Assembly (NCBI GenBank): GCA_023101885.1
Contig: JALPQD010000512.1
Location: forward strand, 1-64,000
Source: Typhlomys cinereus
Taxonomy: Eukaryota; Chordata; Mammalia; Rodentia; Platacanthomyidae
Direction: 5' to 3'
Length of the DNA stretch: 64,000 bases
Of this stretch, positions 35,701 to 46,885 are shown one piece after another. How positions within the stretch are numbered: position 1 is the stretch's first letter; every line of letters starts with the position of its first letter. The notes below the pieces were generated by a model. That model was not told where the DNA came from, ran no database searches, and saw only the letters and a program-made list of their open reading frames with translations. Made by a program: the position numbers and the translations under genes.

Positions 35701-36418
35701 GGAGAAAATCTTCACTAACCACATATCTGATAGAGCTCTACTGTCCAGAGTGCACAAAGAACGTAGAAAACTAAACACTAAGGAAACAAATGGCCCAATT
35801 AAAAAAATGGGCCCTGGAACTTAAAAGAAACTTTAGCAGAGATGAAATTAAAATATCTAACAAATATCTTAAAAAATGCTCCACATCCTTAGCCATCAAG
35901 GAAATGCAAATCAAAACCTCCCTGAGATATCATCTCACCCTGGTCAGGATGGCAAAAATCCACAATACAAACAATACCAAATGCTGGAGAGGATGTGGAG
36001 AGAGGGGAACTCTCCTACATTGCTGGTGGGAATGCAGGCTCATACAGCTACTCTGGCATGCCATCTGGAGATTCTTAAAGAAATTAAAGATTGAAATGCC
36101 ATATGACCCTGCTGTTCCACTTTTGGAATAACCCCCCATACAGCAAAAATTCACCTCGATAGCACAAGCACGACCATGTTCATAGCAGCACTGTTTATAA
36201 TAGCAAAGTCATGGAATCAACCCAAATGTCCAACAGTTGACCAGTGGATAAGGAAAATGTGGAACATCTATACAATGGAGTACTACTCAGCCATCAAAAA
36301 TGATGAATTAATGGAAATTGCTGGGAAATGGTTGGAATTAGAAACAATTATATTGAATGAAGTATCCCAGACACAGAAAATTACGCACCATATTTACTCC
36401 CTAATAGGTGTCTCCTAG
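32702..36418 (+). pseudogene. L1 element C ORF2, truncated and broken
   Basis: The endonuclease part shows ILGDFNTTLSTWD and [12 protein letters not shown], with frame changes near 32965-32980. A small L1 tail interrupts it at about 33582-33688. The longest open piece (34198-35529) contains [15 protein letters not shown] and an intact RT box FADD at 34690-34701. Further breaks follow near 35520 and 35680. The C-terminal cysteine region ([18 protein letters not shown]) and the stop after SLIGVS are present. It is not functional. Confidence 0.9.
33582..33688 (+). mobile_element. Very short L1 3' end nested in L1 element C
   Basis: The sequence GGGAGGAGGAGGGAGGGAGG, GGTGTACCTATTAAGTTTGT and ATGAGCGGAAATAATAATAA is the L1 3'-UTR end plus A-tail, about 100 bp. 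It sits between AAAAAGCTGG and ACAAAAGGTGG, probably an imperfect target duplication. Other L1 copies read straight through here (55826-55850). Confidence 0.8.
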
Positions 36419-38297
36419 TACAAAACCCACTTAGAGACACTCAAAGATAAATCTCTGTAATAACTGCAGTAATTGCTAAGATTTTGAACAGGAGGGATGG
36501 GAAGGAGGGCCACACCAGTAACAAGGAGAGAGGGGACCATGTTACAGCAGAGAAAATAGGCCACCATCAAGGACTGCAAGTAAGTAATGTGACACCTGGT
36601 TAAGTTCACAGACTTTCCTTCCTGATCATTTACAACTGATGGGGTATGATCTTACCAGAAGGGGAGGGCGTATAGTCTGGCAGATAGAAAGTAACAATTT
36701 TGTAGATGGGTGATTGACCCCTCCCTCACCACAGTTTCCTACTTTTATTACATCTACCTTTGAATATACTCTTATAACAAGTCTCTAATTTAACAGGTTT
36801 TTATCTCTGGCCAGAGGGTGACATCCAATACCAATCAGGGTGGAGCCAAGGGCATCGCAGGAGCAGCAAAACTGAAAAAAAAATCAACAATCCATAATCA
36901 AGAACATCAGAGACTCTATATCAATTACCTGGAACTAGGCCTGCCTAATCTTTCCCCATGCTGAAGCTCAGGGAAATTTGCGGAAAAGGGGCTGATAAGA
37001 TTGTAAGAGCACAAGGATGGGGAGGAGTAATGATATGCAAGATACTCCACACAAGTTAGGACCGAAGCAATCATATTTGGACTTTACATGCCCTGTACAA
37101 TGTCCAACACACTATTGACCCCACAAAGTCTAGCATTTGCTAAAGGCATTAGGATCCTGGGAGGCAAGGGATTGAAAGCCACAGTAGTGTTCCTATGCTT
37201 AATGGGAACACAGGAAAGGGTTCTGGGAAATGCCACTGGGTCCTTGCTCTCATCGGAGAGGAGGACCCAGAGGAGAGTTTGGCATGCACATTAAAGAATG
37301 CTCAGGGGATGGGAGGGGGAGGTACTGGGGGATGGGGAGGAAAGGGGGAGTGGAGGGGGGCAGAGGGGGATAGGGGGTTGGAGGGAGGGGGGACTGGTGT
37401 ACCTGTTAAGTTTGTATGAGTGGAAATAAAAAATAAAAAAAGAGAGAGAAAGTTAAAAAAATCAAGGAAGAGTAGAGCCAAAATCTTCACAGGATTATGT
37501 TAAATGTATACATTCCAGCTAACAAAGAAAAGGCAGGAGTGATAACTGCTTGCTGTGTGGGACCAGGCATGTTGTCTCCAGATAGAATTAAAAGCAGGCA
37601 TGACACTTAATTGCTAAAAGGGAATGGACAATTAATGTCTTAAAACAGTTACCTGGTTCCTATAAATGTGCATAATCTTGTGGTCCATGCATTAATATAT
37701 CTCAAATACATAGGGAAAGAACTGAAGGGGGAAGTTTTAACCTCACCATTCCTGAGAACAAAAGCAATCGAACAGAGCAGACAGAAGGAAAACTCAACTC
37801 CCAGAGGGAGGAATTCACCTAACAACTGTCCATTTCAGATGCTTATATGTCATTCTCCAGAGAGCAGGCTTTAGGCCTGACATTCGTTTGAGTAGAAATG
37901 GGGTCATAGTGGGGAGACCAAGGCAGTATTGCTCTGGCCTATCCTAGGTTAGTAGGAGAGATGGAGCCTACCAGGAAGCAGGACAGGGAACTCCAAGCCA
38001 TTTTGTTGATAGAGAGTGCAAAACAGACTCTCCATCCAAGAGCACGTGGTAATGCTGACAGCAGGTAAAGTTTGGCAATTGTTGGTGACCATGGACTTGT
38101 TAACCATGAATTCACTGAGAGAGTTAAATAAACCTGATGGTTTTCCCAAATGAATTATGGCTCAAACATGAGTTTTACTTAATTGGGAACAGAATGATTT
38201 GATGGACAGCTTTGTTTTTCAGTTTATAATCACTTTTGTGACATATAATTTGAAGTAGATAGTAAGTGTCTATGTTAAAAAATATATGTGTAAGTTC

Positions 38298-38454
38298 TTG
38301 TGTGTGTGTGTGTGTGTGTGTATGTGTGTGTGTGAGACGTGTGTGCAGGCTCACATGTGTAAATGTATATATGACACATTTGTGTGCATCTGTGTAGTAT
38401 ATGTGTGTGTGCATGTGTATATATATTTGTATGTGTTTGTATATGTGGGGTGTA

Positions 38455-38532
<78 letters not shown>
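38298..38532 (+). repeat. Compound (TG)n/(GA)n microsatellite
   Basis: TG runs at about 38299-38332 and 38459-38491 with TATG/TGTA variants between, then GA repeats at 38491-38532. Confidence 0.93.
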
Positions 38533-38537
<5 letters not shown>

Positions 38538-39660
38538 CTGGAGCCAGAGGATAACCTCTGGTATTGTTTCTCCAGTTCCATCCAATTTTTCTTTGAGACC
38601 TCTCACTGGTCTGGACTTCATCAAATACATTTTACCTATTGCCCATAGAGCCCTAGGGACCCTTCCGTCTCAGCGTTCCCAACACTCGCATGCCATCACT
38701 AGTGGTTACTGACAAAGTACCATTAGCTATCTCTTCAATTGAATTTCACCTTGTAGATTCAAAGCCTGTTCAGAAGCACTGACTTCCTAGTTCCTGAATC
38801 TTTGTCATAGCTGCCAGGAACTGCAGATTTCTGAGAAGCTTGCTTTGTGCTATGATCCACACACAACAGAGGAAGAGGTCCTCTTCAAATGAAGATTGGG
38901 AATGGGTACTGAATACTTGACTATTATGGGCTGGCCTTGGTCATTTGACTGCCCCACTGCTCCTCCTCCTCATCCTGTGCATGTCTAGATTGAAACCTTA
39001 CAACATCACTTATTAGGCCTCAGTTATACAAGTCATAGCAGCATGAGCAACCATAGATACCATGCTTCTTTTCTAGCTCCAGGACCAGGGGTAGGTGGTG
39101 TGTCTGAGCTTTACTCAAGACAGAGTTCCCATGGTTTTCTCACATTAGGGATAATATTGCTTGTAGCATCTGTAGGCCTCTCAATTACTGTGTTGGAACT
39201 CTTATTACATTGATGTTTCTCTAACAAAATTCAGGATGCTGGGTAGCTTGTTTGTTATTTATAAATACCAAAATTATTTGTTATACTCCTGGAGGCTAAC
39301 TCCAAAATTAATGTGCCAATAGAGTAACAAGGGCCCTCTATTTAATAAACGATCTATCTGACTATGTCCTCACAGGACAAAAAGGATCTCTTGAGTCTCT
39401 GTCATAAGAATAATACCCTCATTCATGTGGGGTTTACCTCTGTGACCATCTCTTTTCTGAATAGGTTCCATCCCTAAGTATAATCATCCTGGGGTTAGGA
39501 TTTCAACATATGAATATTGTGAGGTAACAGTCATTTATGACTCAGCTCTGGGGTCCACTAGGAAGAACTTTTATCCTAAGTCCTGGGCTCCTGCTGCCCC
39601 AGCCAAGGCAGGATTAGTGGGAACTCTATGTTCACACTTCTTTCATTTGTTCTTGGACAG

Positions 39661-39917
39661 ATTTGGACACCTTGCTGTTTGAAGTGGCCCATTTTAAAGA
39701 GGAGGGAATGGTCCTGGAGAAGCCAACCAGGGTGGAGCAGTATTACATAGTCCTGGAAAACCCCAACTTCTCACCGATGGGAGTTCTACTGAGAATAATC
39801 CCTGCTGCCTGGCGCTTCATACCTGTCACCTGCACCATATTGCTCTACCATCACATCAGAAAAGTGGGGGTCCGCTTCCACCTCTACCTCATCCCCAATG
39901 ACTGCACCATTCGAAAG
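39661..39917 (+). CDS. Nlrp1: NLRP1 exon: FIIND with self-cleavage site
   Basis: This 257-nt exon has acceptor GTTCTTGGACAG and donor GTGACA. It holds the three FIIND residues known from human NLRP1 (H1186, E1195, F1212/S1213). Here they are His at 39690-39692 (EVAHFKEEG), Glu at 39717-39719 (VLEKP), and the cut site in [10 protein letters not shown] between 39770 and 39771. Downstream comes LRFIPVT-like text ([15 protein letters not shown]) and [13 protein letters not shown]. No stops. The free C-terminal piece would be about 235 residues. Cleavage competence is inferred from these residues. Confidence 0.95.
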
Positions 39918-40403
39918 GTGACACTAAAGACCAAGAAGTCTGAGCTGGGGTGGGCTGACAGAAAACATGTGGCCACAGAGCCCTTCCTCCTGGTAGTGAG
40001 GACAGGCTTTTTTGAGCTGAACTCTGATATTGTTGAATGTCTCTGCCCTCTGCTCAGCCTTGCTCTGGTCCTCTCACCTGCAAGTTTCCTCCAACCTTGA
40101 CCACTGGTCCTTCACTGATTTCTGTGCAACCTTACGCAGTTGTTTTCCAGGAGCGAGAAAGATGGGAAGGCTCGATGCTCAACCTATATCCTTCCCCCTT
40201 CTTCCTTCCCTGGCAATGACCCTATTCCTAAAGTGATCACAGCAAGAGCCAAGTGTGCAGCTGTTTATTAGCAGAACATAGGGAAAAGAGGTACAGGGGA
40301 TGCATCACCTCTCTCACCCACATAAATGCATTGACCCATTTAACTCAGACCAAATGCCATAGCTCAGAAATCTCCTTAATCACTTGTCTGTGATATTCTC
40401 TAG

Positions 40404-40529
40404 GCCATAGATGATGAAGAAATTAATGATAACTATGTGCGAATTCGCAAGCCACCTCCATTGGAACCCCTTTATCTGGGCTCCCGCTATGTTGTGTCTG
40501 GTTCTAAGATGCTGAAAATATACCCCAAG
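40404..40529 (+). CDS. Nlrp1: NLRP1 exon: FIIND, UPA subdomain part 1
   Basis: This 126-nt, 42-codon exon has acceptor TGATATTCTCTAG and donor GTGAGC. It translates as [20 protein letters not shown], then [20 protein letters not shown]. The motif RIxKPPPLxPLY is the family hallmark. In the family, UPA promotes oligomerisation of the freed CARD fragment. Confidence 0.95.
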
Positions 40530-42345
40530 GTGAGCATCCAGGTATTTTATGTGCTCTAGGATCACATGCCACACTTGAGGACGCTTTTGGGGTAAGTGAA
40601 AGGGCTTTACCAAGGAACTAGCAAAAGGTTTGGGCAGAAAGCAATTGGTATATGTGGAGTAAGCAAGAATACTGTAGTGATTGGCAGATATGGATTTAGA
40701 GACTGGCATATGGGGAGAATGGAGAGGACAGTGAGCTTTACCAGGGAATACTGTGAACTGTTTAGGATAAAGTTTTCATGTCTAATGAAAAAGAACTGGG
40801 ACCACACCTGTAGTTGAAGATGCTAGGTTTACTAAAGTATAGAATATTTATTCACCATGGGGAACCATAGTATGAGATTGCTAGAAAGAATCCGTTGCAG
40901 GATTTTAGCCTTGGGAAATTTGGAGGAAGGTCCAAGAATGAGGTCTGCTCTAGATCAAGTGTTGTGAGAAAGCAGGGGCTGAATAACTGAAAATGTCAAG
41001 AAATCTTACCACTTGGGACCACTTGGGAAGCAAGCAGAAAGCTGGAAAATTTTAAGACATAATAGTCTCTTTGAGCATCTAGTCAAGATTTTTAGGTTTT
41101 ATAGGCTACCTTCTGACCTTCAGTATGTCCTATGCATGTCTAACAGGGCACAAAATGACTTTTTGTAATCTGATGAGTTTATAGTGTCACTGAGGTGTAT
41201 TGCGAATGAGAAATCATACTGACTTGGGGGAGGTAGTTGGGTGCCAGCCATGTTTTGAAACTAGGTTCTGACACATTGTAGGTAACTCTTACCATAGAAC
41301 TATATTCCAGAATAAGTTCATGGTGGCAAAAAGCAAAGCAAGGGAGATGAACAGTTAATAGATTCTGGTCAAATGTCACAATTACCAACATTAGAACAGC
41401 TATCAATTTTTTTAAACACGTCTTCCAACTTATTTTGGAATAGAAGCAGTTGGTCTTTATGGATTGGCTGAGAATATGGAGAGGAACAGTTTGAAGGTGG
41501 ACCCTGGATTGGAAACATGGATACTAAGACTACGGTAGTGCCATTTACTGAGTTTGAGACACAGGGGAAGGAATATGTTTGGAAGACAGATTGAAATCAT
41601 GAGTTTTGTCTTAGATTTCATTAAAGAGAGAAAAATGAATATAAATTTTCTGCTCATTAGAAATAAGCTAAATTTAGGACCTAGCAGGAATGAGGGTTAG
41701 TGGTGGAGAATTATGGGACTCATTCAAGATAGAATAAGAAGGGGATATGAAAGGAGAAAGTCTGGCTTGGGACATGTGAGCACTGTTTTTAGTATGAGTA
41801 CTCATTCATCCATTGGTTTTGTGGTCTGAGTCTGAAGTGTTCTCAAACTTTGTTGCCAGCTGGTTCTGCTGTTCTGGGAGGTTGTGGAAACCTCAAGAGT
41901 TAAGGCATGGCCAGCAGGAATAAATAGTCAGGAAAAGGTCTTGAGGGGTACAGCCCAGTCATGCTTTCTGCCCCAGATCTCTGTTTACTGATCCTATAAG
42001 ATGTAGCCAAACATGCTTCTGCTTCCTAGTACTGGGAATACTATCCCAGCCACCATGCATTCCCTTCCTGAAGTTATGAATCAAAATTAATCCTTCTTCT
42101 TTAAGCTGCTTCTTGTCAAGTATTTGGTCACAAGAAGATGAAAGTAAAGTAACACAGTGGGGGACCCATCTGTGCCTGCTTCCTTCCGATTTAGCATGCA
42201 TTGTCAAAGATAATGAATGACTTCAGTAAAAAAATAATCACTGTTCATACAGGTTGAACAGGGTCAATAAGGTGTTGGAGTTAGGGAATTACTTCACTTT
42301 GCAGGATAAACTGGCTTTTCACATGCTGACTCCTCCTCTGTCCAG

Positions 42346-42487
42346 GAACTGGTGCTGTGCTATCGGAGTCCTGGAGAATGCCAACTCTTCTCTGAAATCT
42401 ATGCCAGCAACTTGAGGTCAGATATTGAACTGCAGATAAGAAACAAGAAGGATATGGTTCTAGTATGGGAGACCTTGTTGACGCCAG
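42346..42487 (+). CDS. Nlrp1: NLRP1 exon: FIIND, UPA subdomain part 2
   Basis: This 142-nt exon has acceptor CCTCCTCTGTCCAG and donor GTAAAA. It translates as [20 protein letters not shown], then [20 protein letters not shown]. [11 protein letters not shown] is conserved in NLRP1 and CARD8. It is intact; the donor is a weak GTAAAA. Confidence 0.93.
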
Positions 42488-42922
42488 GTAAAAGGAGGTG
42501 AAGTCCAGAGAGCTCAAATGTAGGAGATAGAAAAACAGTTTGTGGTAAAAAGTGCACTATCACAATATAATGGGATTAACCTATAACTCAGAGAAGTAGT
42601 GAGATGTTTATGCAAGTTCCATAGCATAATGTAACTAGAATTTCAAGCTCTTCTATCTGACCCTATGTTAGCCAGCTTTTCACCACTGAGACAAAATACC
42701 TTAGGAAAGAAACTGAAAAACTTTATTTTGGCTGATGGTCTTGAAGGTTTCAGTCTTCTCATGCTCTCATCTTGTTCATATGAGCAGCAGTTGACTGACC
42801 AAACTTGTTTATTACTCCTCTTGCTGTTGCCAAAATGCATTCATTATTTTCATGTGCTGAATTTTGCTTTGTCTTGATTGTGAGAGTAAATCCGTGCATG
42901 CAATGATTGGTGACTTATGTGA

Positions 42923-42950
42923 GTGTAGAAGATCAAACACAGATGAGAAA
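42923..42950 (+). repeat. 28-bp direct repeat, left copy
   Basis: Identical to 43662-43689, which lies just before the CARD exon. The copies are 739 bp apart, both in introns flanking the 45-bp exon. Confidence 0.9.
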
Positions 42951-43276
42951 GTAGCTTTCTTCACAGAATAATTTGTCAAAGAGGTCTCCCCGTAGGATTC
43001 AGTCTGGCCAGCAGAAGATAAAAATGAGGCCATGATTATATGCAGAAATTTCTATTGCTCATCCATCTGCCTTCTCTTGCTGTGATTGAAGACACAGGGC
43101 CTCCATATCTCATATGAATAAAGAAAGTATTCCTCTTTAGCTCTGACTTAGAGGGTATCAGAGTTTCTGTAGATTATTTTCAGAATCACAGAAGTAGGCG
43201 GGAGCTTCACAGTTTGTCCTGTTTCTTTATAAACCAGCTCCATTACTGATGCTTCTTTCTCTCTCCTGCCTTTCAG

Positions 43277-43321
43277 AAGACTTCAGTCCTGCACCATGTT
43301 CCATCTGCCCAACTTGCACAG
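43277..43321 (+). CDS. Nlrp1: NLRP1 exon: short linker between FIIND and CARD
   Basis: This 45-nt exon has acceptor CTCCTGCCTTTCAG and donor GTCAGT. It translates as EDFSPAPCSICPTCTG across its junctions. It matches the position of the human GDLMPATTLIPPA linker, but three new cysteines (C..CPTC) make it look different. It is supported mainly by phase and splice sites. Confidence 0.8.
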
Positions 43322-43661
43322 GTCAGTAATAGTTGTAAGAGAACACAGGACTCAGTGATATTCCCAAGGTATATAAGGCAAATATGTGAGAAAAAAGGGA
43401 ACCCTCTTATTGTAAGTCTCTTATGAGTGGGGTTGGATTGGTAGATGTCCAGAGGGAAAATTCTTCCTTCTGCCCCTTGCTAATGCTCATAGAGGCCCTG
43501 ACACTGCCTACCTGCAGCCTCAGTGTTCTACCACAACTCCTCCTACTGGTCAGAAAGATTGCCAGACCAAACTCTGGTATGAAGAAGAACAGAGATGTTT
43601 CTCTTATGGTTAAATGGACTTCTGGAGGGAGAAGGAAGTCAGGGATGCAAATAAATGATTT

Positions 43662-43689
43662 GTGTAGAAGATCAAACACAGATGAGAAA
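43662..43689 (+). repeat. 28-bp direct repeat, right copy
   Basis: Identical to 42923-42950. It ends 19 bases before the CARD exon and so covers the likely branch-point region. Confidence 0.9.
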
Positions 43690-43708
43690 ATAACTTGCTC
43701 TGCCTCAG

Positions 43709-43956
43709 AACACTTTGTAGACCGTCATCGGAAACAGCTGGTGGCCCGTGTGACATCTGTGGATCCTGTCTTGGACAAGCTTCTCGGTCAGGTACTGAGT
43801 GAAGAGGAATATGAGGAGGTGCGGGCTGAGGCCACCACTTCAGACAAGATGCGCAGGCTGTTCAGCTTTAGCCGCTCCTGGAACGGGACCGCCAAAGATA
43901 AATTTTTCCAAGCCCTTAAGGAAACCCATCCTCACCTAATCATGGACCTCATGTAG
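43709..43956 (+). CDS. Nlrp1: NLRP1 last exon: CARD
   Basis: The acceptor is CTTGCTCTGCCTCAG. It translates as [53 protein letters not shown] and ends [14 protein letters not shown] with TAG at 43954-43956. This is a complete CARD of about 82 residues, the domain that recruits caspase-1 (or ASC) in the family. Human NLRP1 runs a few residues further (after HLIMEL); here the stop comes directly. The CARD surface itself looks intact. Confidence 0.95.
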
Positions 43957-44150
43957 AAGTGGTAAGCAGATCTTGGGGAAATTAACACCTTAGCAGCTTA
44001 TGTCTGAGCACTTGCTCCTATGTCCTGGGTCTGCCTGACCTATTTAGGCCTCTGTTTCTCCATCTATGAACAAGTTTCCCTCTGAGTTGCCTTCCTGATG
44101 CTCATGCTGGGAATTAACTGTCCATCAATAAAGACACCTCACAGGGATTC
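43957..44150 (+). terminator. NLRP1 3' UTR with polyadenylation signal
   Basis: AATAAA at 44127-44132, about 170 bases after the stop, followed by CACCTCACAGGGATTCAG. This is a plausible short 3' UTR. The exact cleavage site cannot be told. Confidence 0.65.
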
Positions 44151-44498
44151 AGACAGACTCATTGGCTTTTCAAACAGACCCATTGGCTGACCCAGAGGGG
44201 TCGGCAGCATCTCAGAAAACGTGTACCCACAGGGCAGAACAGGCAAGCCTAGCCCCAACTACCTTGTTCAGGAACAAACAGGGCTGGGGGAGGGAAGACA
44301 TGGAACTGGAGTCATGGCGATGGACAGGTGTCCATGGAAAGTGTAAATGCCTTATGGATACCAGAAGAAACAGGCGTCTTAAACTTTCACCTAAGAAATT
44401 TTACATAGCCTTAGTAAGCAAATGTGTAAAATAAAAAGAGAAATCTGATGTCTACTGGAAATAAAACATAAAAATTTATTCTTAAACAATTATTTTGT

Positions 44499-44708
44499 GG
44501 GGGCTGGAGAGATGGCTCAGGGGTTAAGCCTCTGCCTTGCAGGTGGAAGGTCCTGAGTTCAGATCCTAGACCCCACACATAGACAGTGGGAGGAAGTGGG
44601 CGTGGCCTGAGTTTCTGGTCCTGGTAGGGCGGAACCTGTGAATCCCTGGGCAGAGTAAACAAGGAGGATGTGGAGGCGTCCATGGTGGTTACTGAATTCA
44701 CCCCTGGT

Positions 44709-44764
<56 letters not shown>

Positions 44765-44818
44765 TACACATGCATGCACACATGCACAATTGAATAAATA
44801 ATAAAAAAATTTTAAAAA
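44499..44818 (+). mobile_element. B2-like tRNA-derived SINE, copy 5
   Basis: The head GGGGCTGGAGAGATGGCTCA, B box GGTCCTGAGTTCAGATCC, family body, a long (CA)n at 44712-44760 and AATTGAATAAATAA are present. No clear target duplication was found. It lies just 5' of a short L1. Confidence 0.87.
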
Positions 44819-44852
44819 ATACTCAAGAGCACTTTTTAAATTGTGCCTTAAA

Positions 44853-45602
44853 CAGATAAAAAGTAACCATTTTGCAAGTGGGTGATTGACCCCTCCCTCA
44901 CTGCGGTTTCTTACTTTTATTACATCTACCTTTGAATATACTCTTATAACAAGACTCTAATTTAACAGGTTTTTATCTCTGGCCAGGGGGTGAGATCCAA
45001 TACCCATCAGGATGAAGTGAAGGGCATTGCAGGAGCAGCAAAACTGGAAAAAAAATCAACAAACCACAATCCAGAACTTCAGAGACTCTATATCAATCAC
45101 CTGGAACTAGGCCAGCCTAATCTCTCCCCATCCTGAATGAAGCTCAGGGAAATTTGCGAAAGAGGGGGCAGTAAGATTGTAAGAGCACAAGGATGGGAGG
45201 AGCAATGATATGCAAGATACTCCACACAAGTTAGGACCGAAGCAATCATAATTGGACTTTGCATGTCCTGAGCAATGTCCAACACACTACTGACCCCACA
45301 AAGTCTAGCATTTGCTAAAGGCACCAAGATCCTTGGAGGCAAAGGATTGACAGCCACAGTAGTGTTCCTATGCTTAAGGGGAACACAGGAAAGGGTTCTG
45401 GGAAATGCCACTGAGTCCTTGCACCTCATCTGAGAGGAGGACCCAGGGGAAAGTCTGGCATGCACATTAAAGGATGTTCCGGGGATGGGGGGGGGAGGCA
45501 CCGTGGATGGGGAGGGAGGGGGGAGGGGAGAGGGCATAGGGCGGTGGGAGGTTGGAGGGAGGGAGGGGACCGGTGTACCTGTTAAGTTTGTATGAGTGGA
45601 AA

Positions 45603-45641
<39 letters not shown>

Positions 45642-45681
45642 ATGTAACTACACCAAACAAAAACAACAACAACAAAAAAAT
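44853..45681 (+). mobile_element. L1 element F, 3' UTR only
   Basis: This 829-bp 5'-truncated L1 matches the 3' UTR of the other elements (GTGGGTGATTGACCCCTCCC and later GGTGTACCTGTTAAGTTTGT). It has a G-rich tract at 45484-45570 and an (AAAT)n tail. The 16-bp target duplication TAAATTGTGCCTTAAA is at 44837-44852 and 45682-45697. It contains no coding sequence. Confidence 0.93.
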
Positions 45682-45739
45682 AAATTGTGCCTTAAAAATA
45701 TTTAACAGTACTTTTATATACTAGATATTTTAGCAACAG

Positions 45740-46200
45740 CTGCTATTTTGAAAAGCCTCTCCCTTACGTCAGTGTTCATTTTGTAAAGAGCATACCTACA
45801 GTCCTCACTCACTACCTTAGTTCCCTAGTAACTCTCAGGCAACTCCTCATCAAATCAGAGATTATTAAAAATTATAACTCCACACAGAGCCTCTCTCTTC
45901 TGTTCTCTGAGCTCTTTGCTTTGTCCTTCCATCATCCTCTTCTTTTTTCCTCCACCTCCATGTACACATGGTGGCTCTCTCCCTTTCTTCTCTGACCTTA
46001 AGTTTTTTCTTCTGTTTAAATGTTCTCTGGCCTTAATGCTAAACTATGGGTTCCTTGGCCACTAGGCCCCCAAACCTAAATAAACTCCTCTTTCTAACTC
46101 TCTCTCTCTTGTCAATTTCTGTTTATTCATGAATTTCCATGCAGGGCCCATACGTGGTCATAGTCACTCTATGTTCCTTTCCCTTGCTGACCTAACAAAT
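45740..46200 (+). mobile_element. Possible solitary LTR
   Basis: The layout resembles an LTR: AT-rich TATA-like text (ATTATTAAAAATTATAACTC) near 45865, a CT-rich stretch, then CCTAAATAAACTCCTCTTTC as a polyadenylation signal near 46077. No coding sequence and no matching second LTR was seen. Family and ends are unknown. Confidence 0.35.
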
Positions 46201-46489
46201 TTGACAAGATGTTGCCCATATAGCATATTATTTAGTTATTGTAATTTAAAAAATAAGAATACAAGGACTGTCTTTTAATGAGTTTAAGAACAACTATTAT
46301 TGAAGGACAATAGATATTTAGAAGTAAAGACTTCAGTTATAGCATATTTTTGCCTAACAAGGCAATGATTTGAGAGGAATAGATTCAATGAAAATCTTTA
46401 AGTTATTGACATGATTATACCTTTAATATTAACAAGCATTGGAAACAACTATAGTAATAAAAACTTCTAAACAATAAGTTGCTAAGATA

Positions 46490-46885
46490 AGGGTTTTTTT
46501 CTGTGTATGTGTGTATATAACATGTGAGTTAATATGATGTATGAGTGTGTGTGACGTGTGGTATGTCAGTGCTTGTGATGTGTGTGTGTGATATGTAAGT
46601 GTATGTGATGAATGTGGTCAGAGGTCAGAGGAAAATCCTTTGTTGCTGTGCCTCACTTTTCTGCACTGTTTGAGACAGGGTGTCTTATCATTGCTAGGTA
46701 AATCAGGTTGAATGTCCTTCCTGAAGCTGGAGAGACTTAGATCTCTGCCTCCCATTTCCTTTAAGAGACTACAGATACTTACACCACTTGGCCTGAGATT
46801 TCTATGGTATCTGGGTATCTGAACTCAGGTTATCAGGGTTATGTAGCTAGTGCTTTACATGCCGGGACATCTGCACAATCCAGAT
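46490..46885 (-). mobile_element. Old B2/B4-like SINE, minus strand
   Basis: A TG-rich left part stands for the (CA)n tail. The tRNA-like head is at the right in reverse (ATCTGAACTCAGGTTATCAG, then TGCTTTACATGCCGGGACAT). It is diverged. Confidence 0.5.

Larger units (their letters stand above)
32702..37445 (+). mobile_element. L1 element C, 5'-truncated
   Basis: It begins inside the endonuclease domain (CAGGGGTAGTCATTATGCTG) and runs to the L1 3' end GTTAAGTTTGTATGAGTGGA with an A-tail at about 37420-37445. ORF2 is followed by a ~1-kb 3' UTR carrying a G-rich tract at 37305-37390. It lies in the sense direction in the FIIND intron. A convincing target duplication was not found. Confidence 0.9.
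26600..39660 (+). other. Intron inside the FIIND, 13 kb
   Basis: The donor is GTAACT and the acceptor CATTTGTTCTTGGACAG. Repeats listed separately fill much of it. About 26640-27080, 29300-30260, 30570-30810, 31940-32640, 37450-38280 and 38650-39660 look unique; I see no supported gene there. Confidence 0.75.
1..44150 (+). pseudogene. Nlrp1: NLRP1-like inflammasome sensor gene, 5' end outside window, NACHT part broken
   Basis: The exon series encodes, in order, NACHT, LRRs, a linker, FIIND (ZU5 plus UPA) and CARD. Among NLR proteins only NLRP1 has this order. In the family the protein is cytosolic: FIIND cuts itself, the N-terminal part is degraded after pathogen or stress sensing, and the freed UPA-CARD piece activates caspase-1. 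Seen here: twelve exons with GT-AG borders on one strand. Exons 2-12 are all phase-compatible (171, 171, 90, 95, 163, 224, 257, 126, 142, 45, 248 nt) and free of stops. Exon 1 has several frameshifts, so a full-length protein cannot be made from this copy. I call it a pseudogene with moderate certainty. The alternative is an expressed gene starting downstream of the NACHT that makes a CARD8-like FIIND-CARD protein. The N-terminal exons and promoter lie left of the window. Confidence 0.9.

Noticed and set aside
38175..38648. Open frames of 120-151 residues on both strands
   Set aside because: They are translations of TG/CA and GA/CT microsatellites (Cys-Val, His-Thr, Ser-Leu runs).
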